Assembly: GCA_002385475.1 (NCBI GenBank)
Contig: DGDO01000059.1
Location: forward strand, 1 to 17,688
DNA: 17,688 nt
Source of the DNA: Candidatus Sordicultor fermentans
GTDB taxonomy: Bacteria; Atribacterota; Atribacteria; Atribacterales; Caldatribacteriaceae
Reading direction: 5' to 3'
The first letter of the stretch is position 1; the number at the start of each line of letters is the position of its first letter. Of this stretch, positions 1 to 6,675 are shown one piece after another. A program made the position numbers and the translations under genes. Under the pieces are notes generated by a model. It made no database searches. It was not told where the DNA came from and saw only the letters and a list, made by a program, of their open reading frames with translations.

Positions 1-19
1 AGATGTGTATAAGAGACAG
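1..19 (+). other. Tn5/Nextera mosaic-end adapter (non-genomic)
   Basis: The first 19 bases, AGATGTGTATAAGAGACAG, are identical to the Tn5 mosaic end used in Nextera-type library preparation. They put an in-frame TAA (10-12) immediately before the fumarylacetoacetate hydrolase reading frame, which otherwise reads openly from the next bases. The adapter is therefore an untrimmed sequencing artefact at a contig edge, not a transposon end of the organism. Confidence 0.97.
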
Positions 20-321
20 GGGCTAAATCTTTTGATACTTTTGCCCCTTTTGGCCCCTGGATAGAAACCGAAATAGAGCCGGGAAATTTGAATATTCGCA
101 CCTATGTCAACGGACATAAAAAACAAGACTCTAACACCAGAGAACTCTTATTTCCTGTGCCCGTGCTTATCTCTTTCATCTCCGAAGTCATGACTTTGTT
201 GCCGGGAGATGTTATTGCTACCGGGACTCCTGAAGGAGTGGGACCACTGCACCCCGGAGATATAGTAGAAGTAGAGATAGAAAATATCGGAATACTTCGC
301 AATCCAGTAAAAGGAGAATAA
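20..321 (+). CDS. Fumarylacetoacetate hydrolase family protein, C-terminal part (5' truncated by contig edge)
   Basis: About 100 C-terminal residues are visible in frame from base 22 to the TAA at 319-321. They match the FAH-family core: KSFDTFAPFGPWIET, then VNG with QDSNT, then MTLLPGDVIATGTPEGVG, and the closing VEVEIENIGILRNPV. The family includes acylpyruvate hydrolases, fumarylacetoacetases and 2-hydroxyhepta-2,4-diene-1,7-dioate isomerases, all cytoplasmic metal-dependent enzymes acting on 2,4-diketo acids or their enols. The metal-binding N-terminal part lies beyond the contig edge, so the substrate cannot be narrowed. An AEC transporter gene starts 2 bases after the stop, and its ribosome binding site lies in the last FAH codons, so the two are almost certainly cotranscribed. 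The family call is secure; the exact reaction is unknown. Confidence 0.93.
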
Positions 322-323
322 GC

Positions 324-1226
324 TTGTACCAAGTTCTGGCGGTAATGTTTCTTTTAATCGCCGTGGGGATGTTTCTGCGAGTAGCAAAAGTTTTCCCCCC
401 CGAAACTGTTCCTCTTTTGAATCGTTTTGTTCTCTATCTTACTTTTCCCTGTCTTATATTTCGCTCGCTGCAGCCTGCTCAATTAACTCAGGAACTGTGG
501 AAGATTCCTCCCCTTGCCTATACCTTAATCAGTCTGGTTTTCCTTGCCTCTTATTTTTTATCCTCCCGGCTTTTACACTTAAAAGACGAAACCAGTGTAA
601 GCTTAGCTATGGGAGCAGCTTTTGGTAACACTGCTTTTTTAGGATATCCTTTCATTCTGGCCCTTTTAGGAGAGAAGGGCCTACCACCTGCTATATTTTT
701 TGACCAGATGGGGAACTTTCTCTCTACCTATACCGTAGGAGTGTTGCTCTGCATATATATCCAGACCAAACACCTATCAGCCCGGAGTCTTTTAGAAATA
801 ATAAAGCTTCCACCTTTTTTAGCGTTTTTACTGGCTATTATAACCAACGGTCTATCCATTCCTCCTTTTCTCTGGGAGGCCATTAATCACCTCGCTAACG
901 CCACTGTTCCCCTGACTATGGTAGCTATAGGAATGTCCCTTTCTGCTTCTCATCTCTTCCGGAATTGGAAGCCTCTTCTTTTAGCTTCCTCTATCAAATT
1001 AGCTTTTCTTCCCCTTTTGTTTTTAGCATGTACTAAATTTATCTCCTTCAGCCCCCTTTACCAAAAAGTCATGGTTATTCAGGCCGCCACTCCCACCCTT
1101 ATGACTTCTTATACGCTGGCTTCCATTTATGAATTAGATAGTGAATTCTCTTCCAGCGTTATCTGTTTCACCACTTTTTTATCGCTTTTCACCCTGCCCT
1201 TGTGGGGTCTATTTCTTCACCCGTAA
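324..1226 (+). CDS. AEC (auxin efflux carrier) family transporter
   Basis: A 300-residue, very hydrophobic protein with about ten predicted membrane segments, the usual size and topology for bacterial AEC permeases (MdcF, YfdV and similar). Typical sequence features are the N-terminal segment ending in FLRVAKVFPPETVPLLNRFV, the GAAFGNTAFLGYPF stretch near residues 96-109, and the NATVPLTMVAIGMSLS stretch near 192-207. Bacterial members move small carboxylates such as malonate or malate. The start is taken as TTG at 324 because GGAG at 313-316 sits 7 bases upstream; an ATG at 345 is an alternative. Coupling to a FAH-family enzyme suggests a dicarboxylate or keto-acid substrate, which is inference. 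The 3' end overlaps the stop of the convergent DUF3084 gene by 18 bases. Confidence 0.9.
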   Translation: MYQVLAVMFLLIAVGMFLRVAKVFPPETVPLLNRFVLYLTFPCLIFRSLQPAQLTQELWKIPPLAYTLISLVFLASYFLSSRLLHLKDETSVSLAMGAAFGNTAFLGYPFILALLGEKGLPPAIFFDQMGNFLSTYTVGVLLCIYIQTKHLSARSLLEIIKLPPFLAFLLAIITNGLSIPPFLWEAINHLANATVPLTMVAIGMSLSASHLFRNWKPLLLASSIKLAFLPLLFLACTKFISFSPLYQKVMVIQAATPTLMTSYTLASIYELDSEFSSSVICFTTFLSLFTLPLWGLFLHP

Positions 1227-2246
1227 GTAAATACGCAAAGGTCCAGCAGTAAATATGTCGCTTTCTGCCACCACCTCCACTGTTACCTTTCCTTCCATTT
1301 TCTGCAAAAGAGAGGTAACTTCAGTAATATTGGAAGCAGAAATAACTCCCACTCTACCCTGTTGAGGAAGAATCCCTTTTTTTACCGCTAAGGCATTGAG
1401 TTCCCTTAACAATTCCCCCAACCAGAGCTCTATATTAGTTTTTTGAGGTTCAATGTCTATCTCTCCAGACCATATCACTTCCCCGGCAGAAAATATCTTT
1501 TTATTCTCTTCTGCTATAAATCGAGCAATAACTGGTTCTCCTCGCAGAGTATTGATGGAAGCCACCAAACGAATAACTAATGGAACCTCGCTATTTTTTA
1601 ATCTCTCTTTAGTTTCATTAAAGTTATCTTCTAAAACAAAAACAGCTCTTTGTATTTCTTTATCAAGACCTGCTCCTCGCTCTATGGCGATATCCTCCCC
1701 TTGCCTGATCAGAGAAAGAAGATAATTCTCTGCCTCTTCATCTTTCATACCCGGAGGGGCTATCGCCCGCAAAATTTCCTCTTCATCCTGAAACACTATT
1801 TCTCCCCGCCGGATAGCCAAAATACTTTCCCGCAGACGAGTCAGCTCTATTTGTAAAACCTGTATCTCTTCCTCGAGACTCTGCCTTTGACTCTTTAGCT
1901 CCTCCACGCTTCCAGTTAAAATTTTAACCTGCTCTTCCAGCACAGCTTTAGAGCTCTGCAACTCCTTTTCTCTCTGTTCCAATTGTTCAATTTGATCTTT
2001 TAGCTCTTTCATACCAAACAGAGCCGTACGCACATCCTGAGAGGCAACGCTTAAAATAGTAAGAGTAATAGCAGCGATTAAAATCCCGGTAATAACACTC
2101 ACCAGAATAGCAGTGTAGCGCGGGCGAAGTTTAAACAAAGAAAGCTTTTTCTTTCCAATTCTTCTTCCTAAAATATCACCCAAGTAAGCTATAACTCCAG
2201 CCAAAATGATTATAGAAAAAATCAACAACCAGCTACCCCAATCCAT
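1209..2246 (-). CDS. DUF3084 domain-containing membrane coiled-coil protein
   Basis: A 345-residue protein of the DUF3084 family, of unknown function. Two N-terminal membrane segments (about residues 6-26 and 45-68) flank a short basic loop containing GRRIGKKKLSLFKLRPR. A long charged coiled coil (about 78-142) follows, then a soluble C-terminal domain ending in RIYLRVKK. The coiled coil probably lies outside the cytoplasm or in the periplasm. It starts with ATG at 2246 after a strong GGAG site that overlaps the 3' end of the LptF/G gene, whose stop is only 12 bases upstream, so translation is likely coupled. It is the last gene of the lpt operon, which hints at a role in envelope assembly; that is inference from position only. 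Confidence 0.85.
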   Translation of the reverse strand: MDWGSWLLIFSIIILAGVIAYLGDILGRRIGKKKLSLFKLRPRYTAILVSVITGILIAAITLTILSVASQDVRTALFGMKELKDQIEQLEQREKELQSSKAVLEEQVKILTGSVEELKSQRQSLEEEIQVLQIELTRLRESILAIRRGEIVFQDEEEILRAIAPPGMKDEEAENYLLSLIRQGEDIAIERGAGLDKEIQRAVFVLEDNFNETKERLKNSEVPLVIRLVASINTLRGEPVIARFIAEENKKIFSAGEVIWSGEIDIEPQKTNIELWLGELLRELNALAVKKGILPQQGRVGVISASNITEVTSLLQKMEGKVTVEVVAESDIFTAGPLRIYLRVKK

Positions 2247-2258
2247 AGAAAGTCTCCT

Positions 2259-3341
2259 TCAGTTTTTTTCTTTCCACCACAACAGGCCTCCACCAGTTGC
2301 AAAACCCATTATATTAGCCATCCAGGTTCCCCAAAAGGGAGATAAGCCCCCTCCTTCTGCCAGAGTACTACCTAAAGAAAAAATAACGTAATAAGCAAAA
2401 ACTATAAGAACACTCAATCCTATTCCTAAAGCTTTGCCCGAACGAGGAGAAACGATACCCAGAGAAACTCCTACAAGGACGAAAACCAGACTGGCAAAGG
2501 GAAAGGCGGTTTTTTGCCACAGAATTAATTCTAACTTCTCCGTTTTCCTTCCTCTACTTCTCTCTTCCCCGATGAAATTCTTCAATTCCAGAAAACTCAT
2601 TTCCTGCGGCTTTTTCTGGACTTTCTGTACCTCTTCCATGCTCTGAGCAGTAGCAACTTCTTCCTTTTCAAAACGTATCATTCTTTCTATCTCTCCCCCT
2701 TCTCCCACCTCATATATAATTCCTTCCTTAAATACCCACTTCCCTTCCTGATTAAAGGCTTCCTGGGCATTGATGATTCTCCTCAGACCCTCTTCGTCAT
2801 ATTCTTGAACCACTACTCCCAAAAGGAGAGATTTCTCCGGATCTATCATTTTTACATAAAACATCCTCTCTACGCCTGGTTCACTGTCGTCCCGGAAAAA
2901 AGTATTTTCTGGTATTAGTTCTCCTCCACTCACTCTTTCTCCTATCTCTTTAAGCTCTACTGAAGCCCAGGGTAAACATACCTCCTGGATGATTATAGTC
3001 CCGGCACAAACCCACAGAGAAAAAAGGAAAAAAGGAATAGTCAGCCTTCTAAAACTAACCCCACTTGCTCTCAAGGCTATAATTTCACTATCGCTGGACA
3101 TGCGGTTCACGGTAAGCAGCACACTTAACAATACCGAAACCGGCAAAATATAGATAAGAAGGGAGGGAAGACTCAAAAAAAATATTTTTATAACTTCCCC
3201 TATTGAAAAACCTTCTTGCAACCACAAGTGAGCCAGACGAAAGAGCAGGTCTCCAGCGCTTACTAAAATAACGAACAAAATGACTCCAAAAAAAAAGTTA
3301 GCTACGCTCTGCTTGAGAATATATTTATCTAATACTTTCAA
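2259..3341 (-). CDS. LptF/LptG family lipopolysaccharide export permease
   Basis: A 360-residue protein with the YjgP/YjgQ architecture: three N-terminal membrane segments (about residues 13-33, 52-76 and 100-120), a periplasmic beta-rich domain (about 130-265), and three C-terminal segments (about 280-352). Diagnostic stretches are MKVLDKYILKQ at the start, VNRMSSDSEIIALRASGVS (cytoplasmic coupling loop, about residues 78-96) and the VGVSLGIVSPRSGKALGIG region. It forms the transmembrane part of the LptB2FG exporter that extracts LPS from the inner membrane. The start is TTG, overlapping the lptB stop as TTGA. Only one such permease is encoded here, so whether it acts as LptF, LptG or a homodimer cannot be decided. 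Confidence 0.92.
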   Translation of the reverse strand: MKVLDKYILKQSVANFFFGVILFVILVSAGDLLFRLAHLWLQEGFSIGEVIKIFFLSLPSLLIYILPVSVLLSVLLTVNRMSSDSEIIALRASGVSFRRLTIPFFLFSLWVCAGTIIIQEVCLPWASVELKEIGERVSGGELIPENTFFRDDSEPGVERMFYVKMIDPEKSLLLGVVVQEYDEEGLRRIINAQEAFNQEGKWVFKEGIIYEVGEGGEIERMIRFEKEEVATAQSMEEVQKVQKKPQEMSFLELKNFIGEERSRGRKTEKLELILWQKTAFPFASLVFVLVGVSLGIVSPRSGKALGIGLSVLIVFAYYVIFSLGSTLAEGGGLSPFWGTWMANIMGFATGGGLLWWKEKN

Positions 3342-4084
3342 AGATTAAAACGTTCTCCCAGATAGTATTTTCGGCTCAAATCGGAATTAATAATTTCCTC
3401 CGAACTGCCAGAAACTAAAATTTTACCTTCAAACATAATATAAGCCCGGTCAGTGATAGCCAGGGTTTCTCGTACAGCGTGATCGGTAATCAAAACTCCG
3501 ATATTTTTACTGGCCAAATACTTCACCAAATTTTGAATGTCCTCAACTGCAATAGGGTCAATCCCGGTAAATGGCTCATCTAAAAGGATAAAGGAGGGAA
3601 AAGTAGCCAGTGTTCGGGCAATTTCTAAACGTCTTCTTTCTCCTCCGGAGAGTAAATTGGCCGGGGAATTAGCCAGATGACTGATGCCAAACTCTTCCAG
3701 CAGGCGCTCTCTCTCTTCTTTCACTTCCTTTTTAGATAGGCCCTGCATTTCTAAAACCAGATCTAAGTTATCTTTCACTGAAAGTTTTCGGAAGACAGAA
3801 GGCTCCTGAGGAAGATAACTTATACCCATACGAGCTCGTAAATACATGGGAAAGTGATTGAGTTCCAGGGCATCTAAAAAAACTTTCCCTTCCGTGGGTC
3901 TTACAAGACCCACCAGAAGATAAAAAGTAGTGGTCTTTCCTGCTCCATTGGGTCCTAAAAGACCAACTATCTCTCCTCTTCGCACCTCTAAATCAACTTC
4001 ATTTACTACTCTTTTTTTACTATACTCCTTGGTCAAGCCTCTCCCTAACAAGGCATTCCAGTTTTTCCCTTGAGGCAAGCGCAT
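3338..4084 (-). CDS. lptB: LPS export ABC transporter ATP-binding protein LptB
   Basis: A 248-residue single-domain ABC ATPase with all catalytic elements: Walker A GPNGAGKT (44-51), Q-loop glutamine in YLPQEPS (93), signature LSGGE (145-149), Walker B FILLDEP (D169, E170) and switch histidine in ITDHAVRET (202). The IDPIAVEDIQ segment and the GERRRLEIARTLA helix are typical of LptB rather than other ABC ATPases. It powers LPS extraction with the LptF/G permease encoded immediately downstream (TTGA overlap). Start ATG at 4084 has a GGAGG site and lies 9 bases after the lptA stop. The N-terminus carries about 12 more residues than a minimal LptB. Confidence 0.95.
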   Translation of the reverse strand: MRLPQGKNWNALLGRGLTKEYSKKRVVNEVDLEVRRGEIVGLLGPNGAGKTTTFYLLVGLVRPTEGKVFLDALELNHFPMYLRARMGISYLPQEPSVFRKLSVKDNLDLVLEMQGLSKKEVKEERERLLEEFGISHLANSPANLLSGGERRRLEIARTLATFPSFILLDEPFTGIDPIAVEDIQNLVKYLASKNIGVLITDHAVRETLAITDRAYIMFEGKILVSGSSEEIINSDLSRKYYLGERFNL

Positions 4085-4093
4085 TTCCTCCTT

Positions 4094-4777
4094 TTAAGGA
4101 ACCAGTTTTATCTCCACGTTCCCTTCCACTCTCACTCGACCACTATCCAGGTATACAAATATCTTCTCTCCTCGCAAAAGATTACTATCTCCTTGCACCT
4201 CTGCTTCGCCTTCTAGAGTTATAAATTCTTCTCCTTCTCGATAAAGAGCCTTCTCTGCTCTACCCTGCCAATCTTCTCTCTCTACTCTTACTATATGAGC
4301 CTCCCAGGCCTTCTCCTCCAGAGAGTATTCTATATTCTGAGCCCTGACCTCCCAATCCTGCAAGACCAAAAGAGGAGACGAGGTAAGACAGAGCCTTTTT
4401 TGATTAAAATCAAAAAAGGCTTCCCCGGTAGAAAAGCGTATTTCTGGATTAGAGCCCTCTATTCCCAAAAAATTTAATCGGTTTTCTTTACCCTGATAAT
4501 AGAGAGCTCGGGCTTGAGCTTGAAAATCGCCCCAGGAAATACTTATATTTCCTTCACTTCTCGCTTCTTGAGTTTGAGTATCTATCTCCAAAAAAGGGCA
4601 CACCACTTTTACATCTTGCCAGGTAAAGGTAGAAACTTGAGCTACGATTTTCCCAGTCTCAGCATCATACTCAGCTTGAGGAGTAGTAATAGTTAATACC
4701 ACTTCCTCTTCTTGAGCAAAAAGAAGAAGGGAAGGAAAAAAGAAAAAAGCCAGAACGCAGAAGATAATTTTTCTCAT
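4094..4777 (-). CDS. lptA: LptA/OstA-like periplasmic LPS transport protein
   Basis: A 227-residue exported protein with a signal peptide (MRKIIF followed by a long hydrophobic run, likely cleaved near LLFA-QEEE, about residue 21). Repeating beta strands of the OstA type follow, such as EARSEGNISISWGDFQAQA and ITLEGEAEVQGDSNLLRGEKIFVYL. Its likely role is the periplasmic bridge carrying LPS between LptC and the outer membrane. The reading frame is open 14 codons further upstream (to 4819), but ATG at 4777 is preferred: it begins the signal peptide, follows a GGGAG site, and forms an ATGA overlap with the lptC stop. It is somewhat longer than E. coli LptA (185 residues). A 14-bp perfect inverted repeat lies inside the gene at 4392-4421. 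Confidence 0.85.
   Translation of the reverse strand: MRKIIFCVLAFFFFPSLLLFAQEEEVVLTITTPQAEYDAETGKIVAQVSTFTWQDVKVVCPFLEIDTQTQEARSEGNISISWGDFQAQARALYYQGKENRLNFLGIEGSNPEIRFSTGEAFFDFNQKRLCLTSSPLLVLQDWEVRAQNIEYSLEEKAWEAHIVRVEREDWQGRAEKALYREGEEFITLEGEAEVQGDSNLLRGEKIFVYLDSGRVRVEGNVEIKLVP
4392..4421. repeat. 14-bp perfect inverted repeat inside lptA
   Basis: Arm 4392-4405 (AGCCTTTTTTGATT) is exactly complementary to 4408-4421 with 2 bases between. It covers in-frame codons for EAFFDFNQKR in the LptA beta domain. The AT-rich inner part and the short central gap make a cruciform or hairpin of moderate stability. Function unknown; it may be chance in a purine-rich coding strand. Confidence 0.75.
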
Positions 4778-5331
4778 TCTCCCACCTTGATTTTTAATTC
4801 TACATTGTTCTCCAACCATAATTTCTCCTCCGGAATATTATAAACTACTAATTGACAATTAGCTTCTATTCCTTGCCCGGCAAACTGAGCCTTTCTTAGT
4901 TCAAATTTTTCTTCCTTTCCCCGCCACAACAATAGCTCTCCTTGTAAACTTTCCTTCCTCTCTTCATTTATCAATTTTACCTCTTCCAGTTCCACATCCC
5001 CTTCCGGTAAAAATACTTGCCCTTTTTGAGCTTTCACCTGATAGAGAGGAGCTCCTTCCTGGAAAAAAGTTCCCGAAACATCGATTAAAAAAACGCTATC
5101 CCCCTTCTGGTCTAGCGAATGAGCATTCAGAACCCATTCTTTACCCTTCTCTCCCAGCCGGCTTATTTCTGCTTTTTCCATCTGGATTTGAGAAAAATAT
5201 TCCTCCTCGATTATTTCTGGTGGGGGAGAGGGAGGTGCCTCTCCCCCCCACCAGAAATAAATTACACCTACCAGTAAAACAAGAGAAAAGAAAATTAAGG
5301 TTGCAAAACCCCAATCAATCCTGTGGGACAT
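4774..5331 (-). CDS. lptC: LPS export system protein LptC
   Basis: A 185-residue bitopic protein: a short cytoplasmic N-terminus, one membrane segment (about residues 9-28), a proline-rich linker (PPSPPP, about 33-38) and a periplasmic LptC/OstA-type beta domain. SRLGEKGKEWVLNAHSLDQ and the later VFLPEGDVELEEVKLI are typical LptC repeats. It hands LPS from the LptBFG complex to LptA. Size is close to E. coli LptC (191 residues). The gene start overlaps the thioredoxin gene by 17 bases, and its stop overlaps the lptA start (ATGA). The codons for the linker form one arm of an exceptionally strong hairpin (5211-5260). Confidence 0.88.
   Translation of the reverse strand: MSHRIDWGFATLIFFSLVLLVGVIYFWWGGEAPPSPPPEIIEEEYFSQIQMEKAEISRLGEKGKEWVLNAHSLDQKGDSVFLIDVSGTFFQEGAPLYQVKAQKGQVFLPEGDVELEEVKLINEERKESLQGELLLWRGKEEKFELRKAQFAGQGIEANCQLVVYNIPEEKLWLENNVELKIKVGE
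5211..5260. repeat. Long inverted repeat inside lptC (21 paired bases, 6-nt loop)
   Basis: Bases 5211-5231 pair with 5238-5260: 16 consecutive pairs from the outside, a 2-base bulge (5243-5244), then 5 more pairs around loop 5232-5237. The repeat spans the codons for WWGGEAPPSPPPEI at the end of the lptC membrane segment. The reading frame is open and the protein is coherent through it, so it is probably real rather than a chimeric join. It could pause or attenuate transcription or translation early in lptC. No T-run follows on the minus strand, so it is not a classic intrinsic terminator. Confidence 0.85.
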
Positions 5332-6088
5332 CTACCATCCAGTAATAAACCCGTTGAAAACCAGAGATAGCTAAAGCTTTGCCTGTCTCCAGGCCTTCAA
5401 CATTATTTTCGGTAAGTAAAAGGTAAACCCCTTCTCGAGGAAAAGAAGAAATAACGGAATCTACACCATCCACCACCTGATAAGAAATATTTTTTCTATC
5501 GGGAAAAGGATTAGCACTCTCTTTTCTAAAGTCTAAAATCACTACCTCTGAAGTTAACTCCACTAAATTTTTTACTTCTGCCTCCCGGAGGCCTCGAAAC
5601 CAGAGAATTTGATCCAGTTTACCACGCAAAACACTCTCTTCCTGGGCTCCAATTACCTGACCGGCTAAATTGCCCAGAGGATCCACAAAATAAAGAGTAG
5701 GTAAATATAAAACACCGTAATCACGAACCACTTTCCCTTCCTCATCTAAAAGAACAGGAAAAGTAAGACCCAGCTCTTCTACAAAAGTTTCTACCTTATT
5801 TTGAGGCTCTCCTGAGTCTATAACTAAAACATTTAGCAGGGCTTTTTCTTCATATTCCTCGTATATTTTCTGTAAAAGAGGAAGTTCCTGACGACAGGGC
5901 GCACACCAGGTAGCGAAAAAAGAAATTACCACCGGCTCTCCTCTAAAATCGGAGAGGGAATAGATTTCTCCATCTAACCCCGGAAGTTGGAACACAGGTG
6001 CTTCGCGAGCCCCCAGAGAATGAACGCCACAAAACAACAAAAGAGAAACCACTACTACAGTCAAAAAGATCTTTTTTCTCTCTTTCAA
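5315..6088 (-). CDS. TlpA-like thioredoxin-fold protein with degenerate rhodanese-like C-terminal domain
   Basis: A 257-residue exported protein. The N-terminus (MKERKK plus a hydrophobic run to about residue 20) is a signal peptide or anchor. Residues 30-160 form a TlpA/ResA-type thioredoxin fold: FFATWCAPCRQ with the redox pair C62 and C65, and a cis-proline at GVLYLPTLYFVD (P130). Residues 166-257 resemble a rhodanese fold (VVILDFRKES, then GVYLLLTENN, then GKALAISGFQRVYYW), but the loop that normally carries the catalytic cysteine has none, so sulfurtransferase activity is unlikely. It probably reduces periplasmic disulfides. LptD maturation depends on disulfides in E. coli, so a link to the lpt genes is conceivable. 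Start TTG at 6088 follows a strong AGGAGG site; the 3' end overlaps lptC by 17 bases. Confidence 0.85.
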   Translation of the reverse strand: MKERKKIFLTVVVVSLLLFCGVHSLGAREAPVFQLPGLDGEIYSLSDFRGEPVVISFFATWCAPCRQELPLLQKIYEEYEEKALLNVLVIDSGEPQNKVETFVEELGLTFPVLLDEEGKVVRDYGVLYLPTLYFVDPLGNLAGQVIGAQEESVLRGKLDQILWFRGLREAEVKNLVELTSEVVILDFRKESANPFPDRKNISYQVVDGVDSVISSFPREGVYLLLTENNVEGLETGKALAISGFQRVYYWMVDVPQD

Positions 6089-6155
6089 GCTTTTTCCTCC
6101 TCACACCTTTATTTTTTATATATCGATTCCTTTCCTCAAAAATTCCCCTGAAATA

Positions 6156-6161
6156 ATTATA
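6156..6161 (-). promoter_or_regulatory. Possible -10 box upstream of the thioredoxin/lpt operon
   Basis: The minus strand reads TATAAT, a perfect -10 hexamer, in the 137-base gap between csrA and the thioredoxin gene, about 68 bases before the TTG start. No good -35 element is visible at 16-18 bases. It may provide a promoter for the lpt genes separate from csrA, or may be chance in AT-rich DNA. Confidence 0.25.
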
Positions 6162-6225
6162 AGAATCTATTTCTGAAAACGATAGTAGATAACAGCCATA
6201 AATAGGAGAAATATACCAGAAACGC

Positions 6226-6468
6226 TCAATCGGCAGATTCAGGAGGAGAGAAAACCTTTCGAAGAGTGGAAACCATTTCTTCAGAAACAAAGAGGGCTTT
6301 TTGGTTATCTTGCACGAGGGATTGATATAGTTCTTCTCGGTAAACCGGGATATCAGGAGGCGCAGACACTCCCACTTTTACTTTCCCCTTTTCTATACCC
6401 AGAATTTTTATTTCTATGTTATTGCCAATTCGAATGCTTTGATCTATCCTCCGGGTAACAACCAGCAT
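6226..6468 (-). CDS. csrA: Carbon storage regulator CsrA (RsmA)
   Basis: An 80-residue RNA-binding regulator. The CsrA pattern is clear: MLVVTRRIDQSIRIG at the N-terminus, a beta core containing IEIKILGIEKGKVKVGVSAP, and PVYREELY, where R44 and the neighbouring RNA-binding region are conserved. L4, normally leucine, is valine. The C-terminal tail is about 20 residues longer than E. coli CsrA (61 residues). CsrA binds GGA motifs in mRNA leaders and controls carbon flow, motility and envelope functions. No fliW or flagellar gene is adjacent, unlike many CsrA loci outside the proteobacteria. Start ATG at 6468 has GGAG upstream. The 137-base gap to the thioredoxin gene shows no strong terminator, so read-through into the lpt operon is possible. 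Confidence 0.95.
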   Translation of the reverse strand: MLVVTRRIDQSIRIGNNIEIKILGIEKGKVKVGVSAPPDIPVYREELYQSLVQDNQKALFVSEEMVSTLRKVFSPPESAD

Positions 6469-6513
6469 AAAACTCTCCTTAGTAAGTTTTATTCTATTCT
6501 ATACCTAAATCCC

Positions 6514-6542
6514 ATTTTAGGAAAGAAGCCCGAAAAAAACAA
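6514..6542 (-). promoter_or_regulatory. Candidate sigma-70-type promoter for csrA
   Basis: On the minus strand, TTGTTT (6537-6542) and TAAAAT (6514-6519) are separated by 17 bases and lie about 45-75 bases before the csrA start. Each hexamer differs from consensus at one to three positions. The spacing is ideal, but the region is AT-rich, so the call is tentative. Confidence 0.35.
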
Positions 6543-6661
6543 GCATTAATTCCTTTTAATAGGGTTTTACTCATAATACAGGTAATAATACTTTTCAACT
6601 GTCAATGTGGTCTAATAGAACAGTCTACGACATTCTCCTCATCATCTCTGCGAAAAGCAAA

Positions 6662-6675
6662 GTACTATATAGTAC
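6662..6675. repeat. 14-bp perfect palindrome (possible operator)
   Basis: GTACTATATAGTAC is identical to its reverse complement. It lies in the gap upstream of csrA, about 190 bases before the csrA start, with no gene around it. Length and perfect symmetry suit a dimeric repressor site, but no second copy was noticed in the window. Confidence 0.4.

Noticed and set aside
1..19. Native insertion sequence or transposon end.
   Set aside because: Exact identity to the library-preparation mosaic end and position at the very first base indicate adapter.
4778..4819. Upstream extension of lptA (start at 4819).
   Set aside because: It would put 14 polar residues before the signal peptide and overlap lptC by 46 bases; the ATGA junction at 4774-4777 with GGGAG is the better start.
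5943..6290. Minus-strand frame of 115 codons spanning the csrA-thioredoxin gap.
   Set aside because: It overlaps the ends of both well-supported genes in another frame, has no convincing start signal and encodes no recognisable domain.
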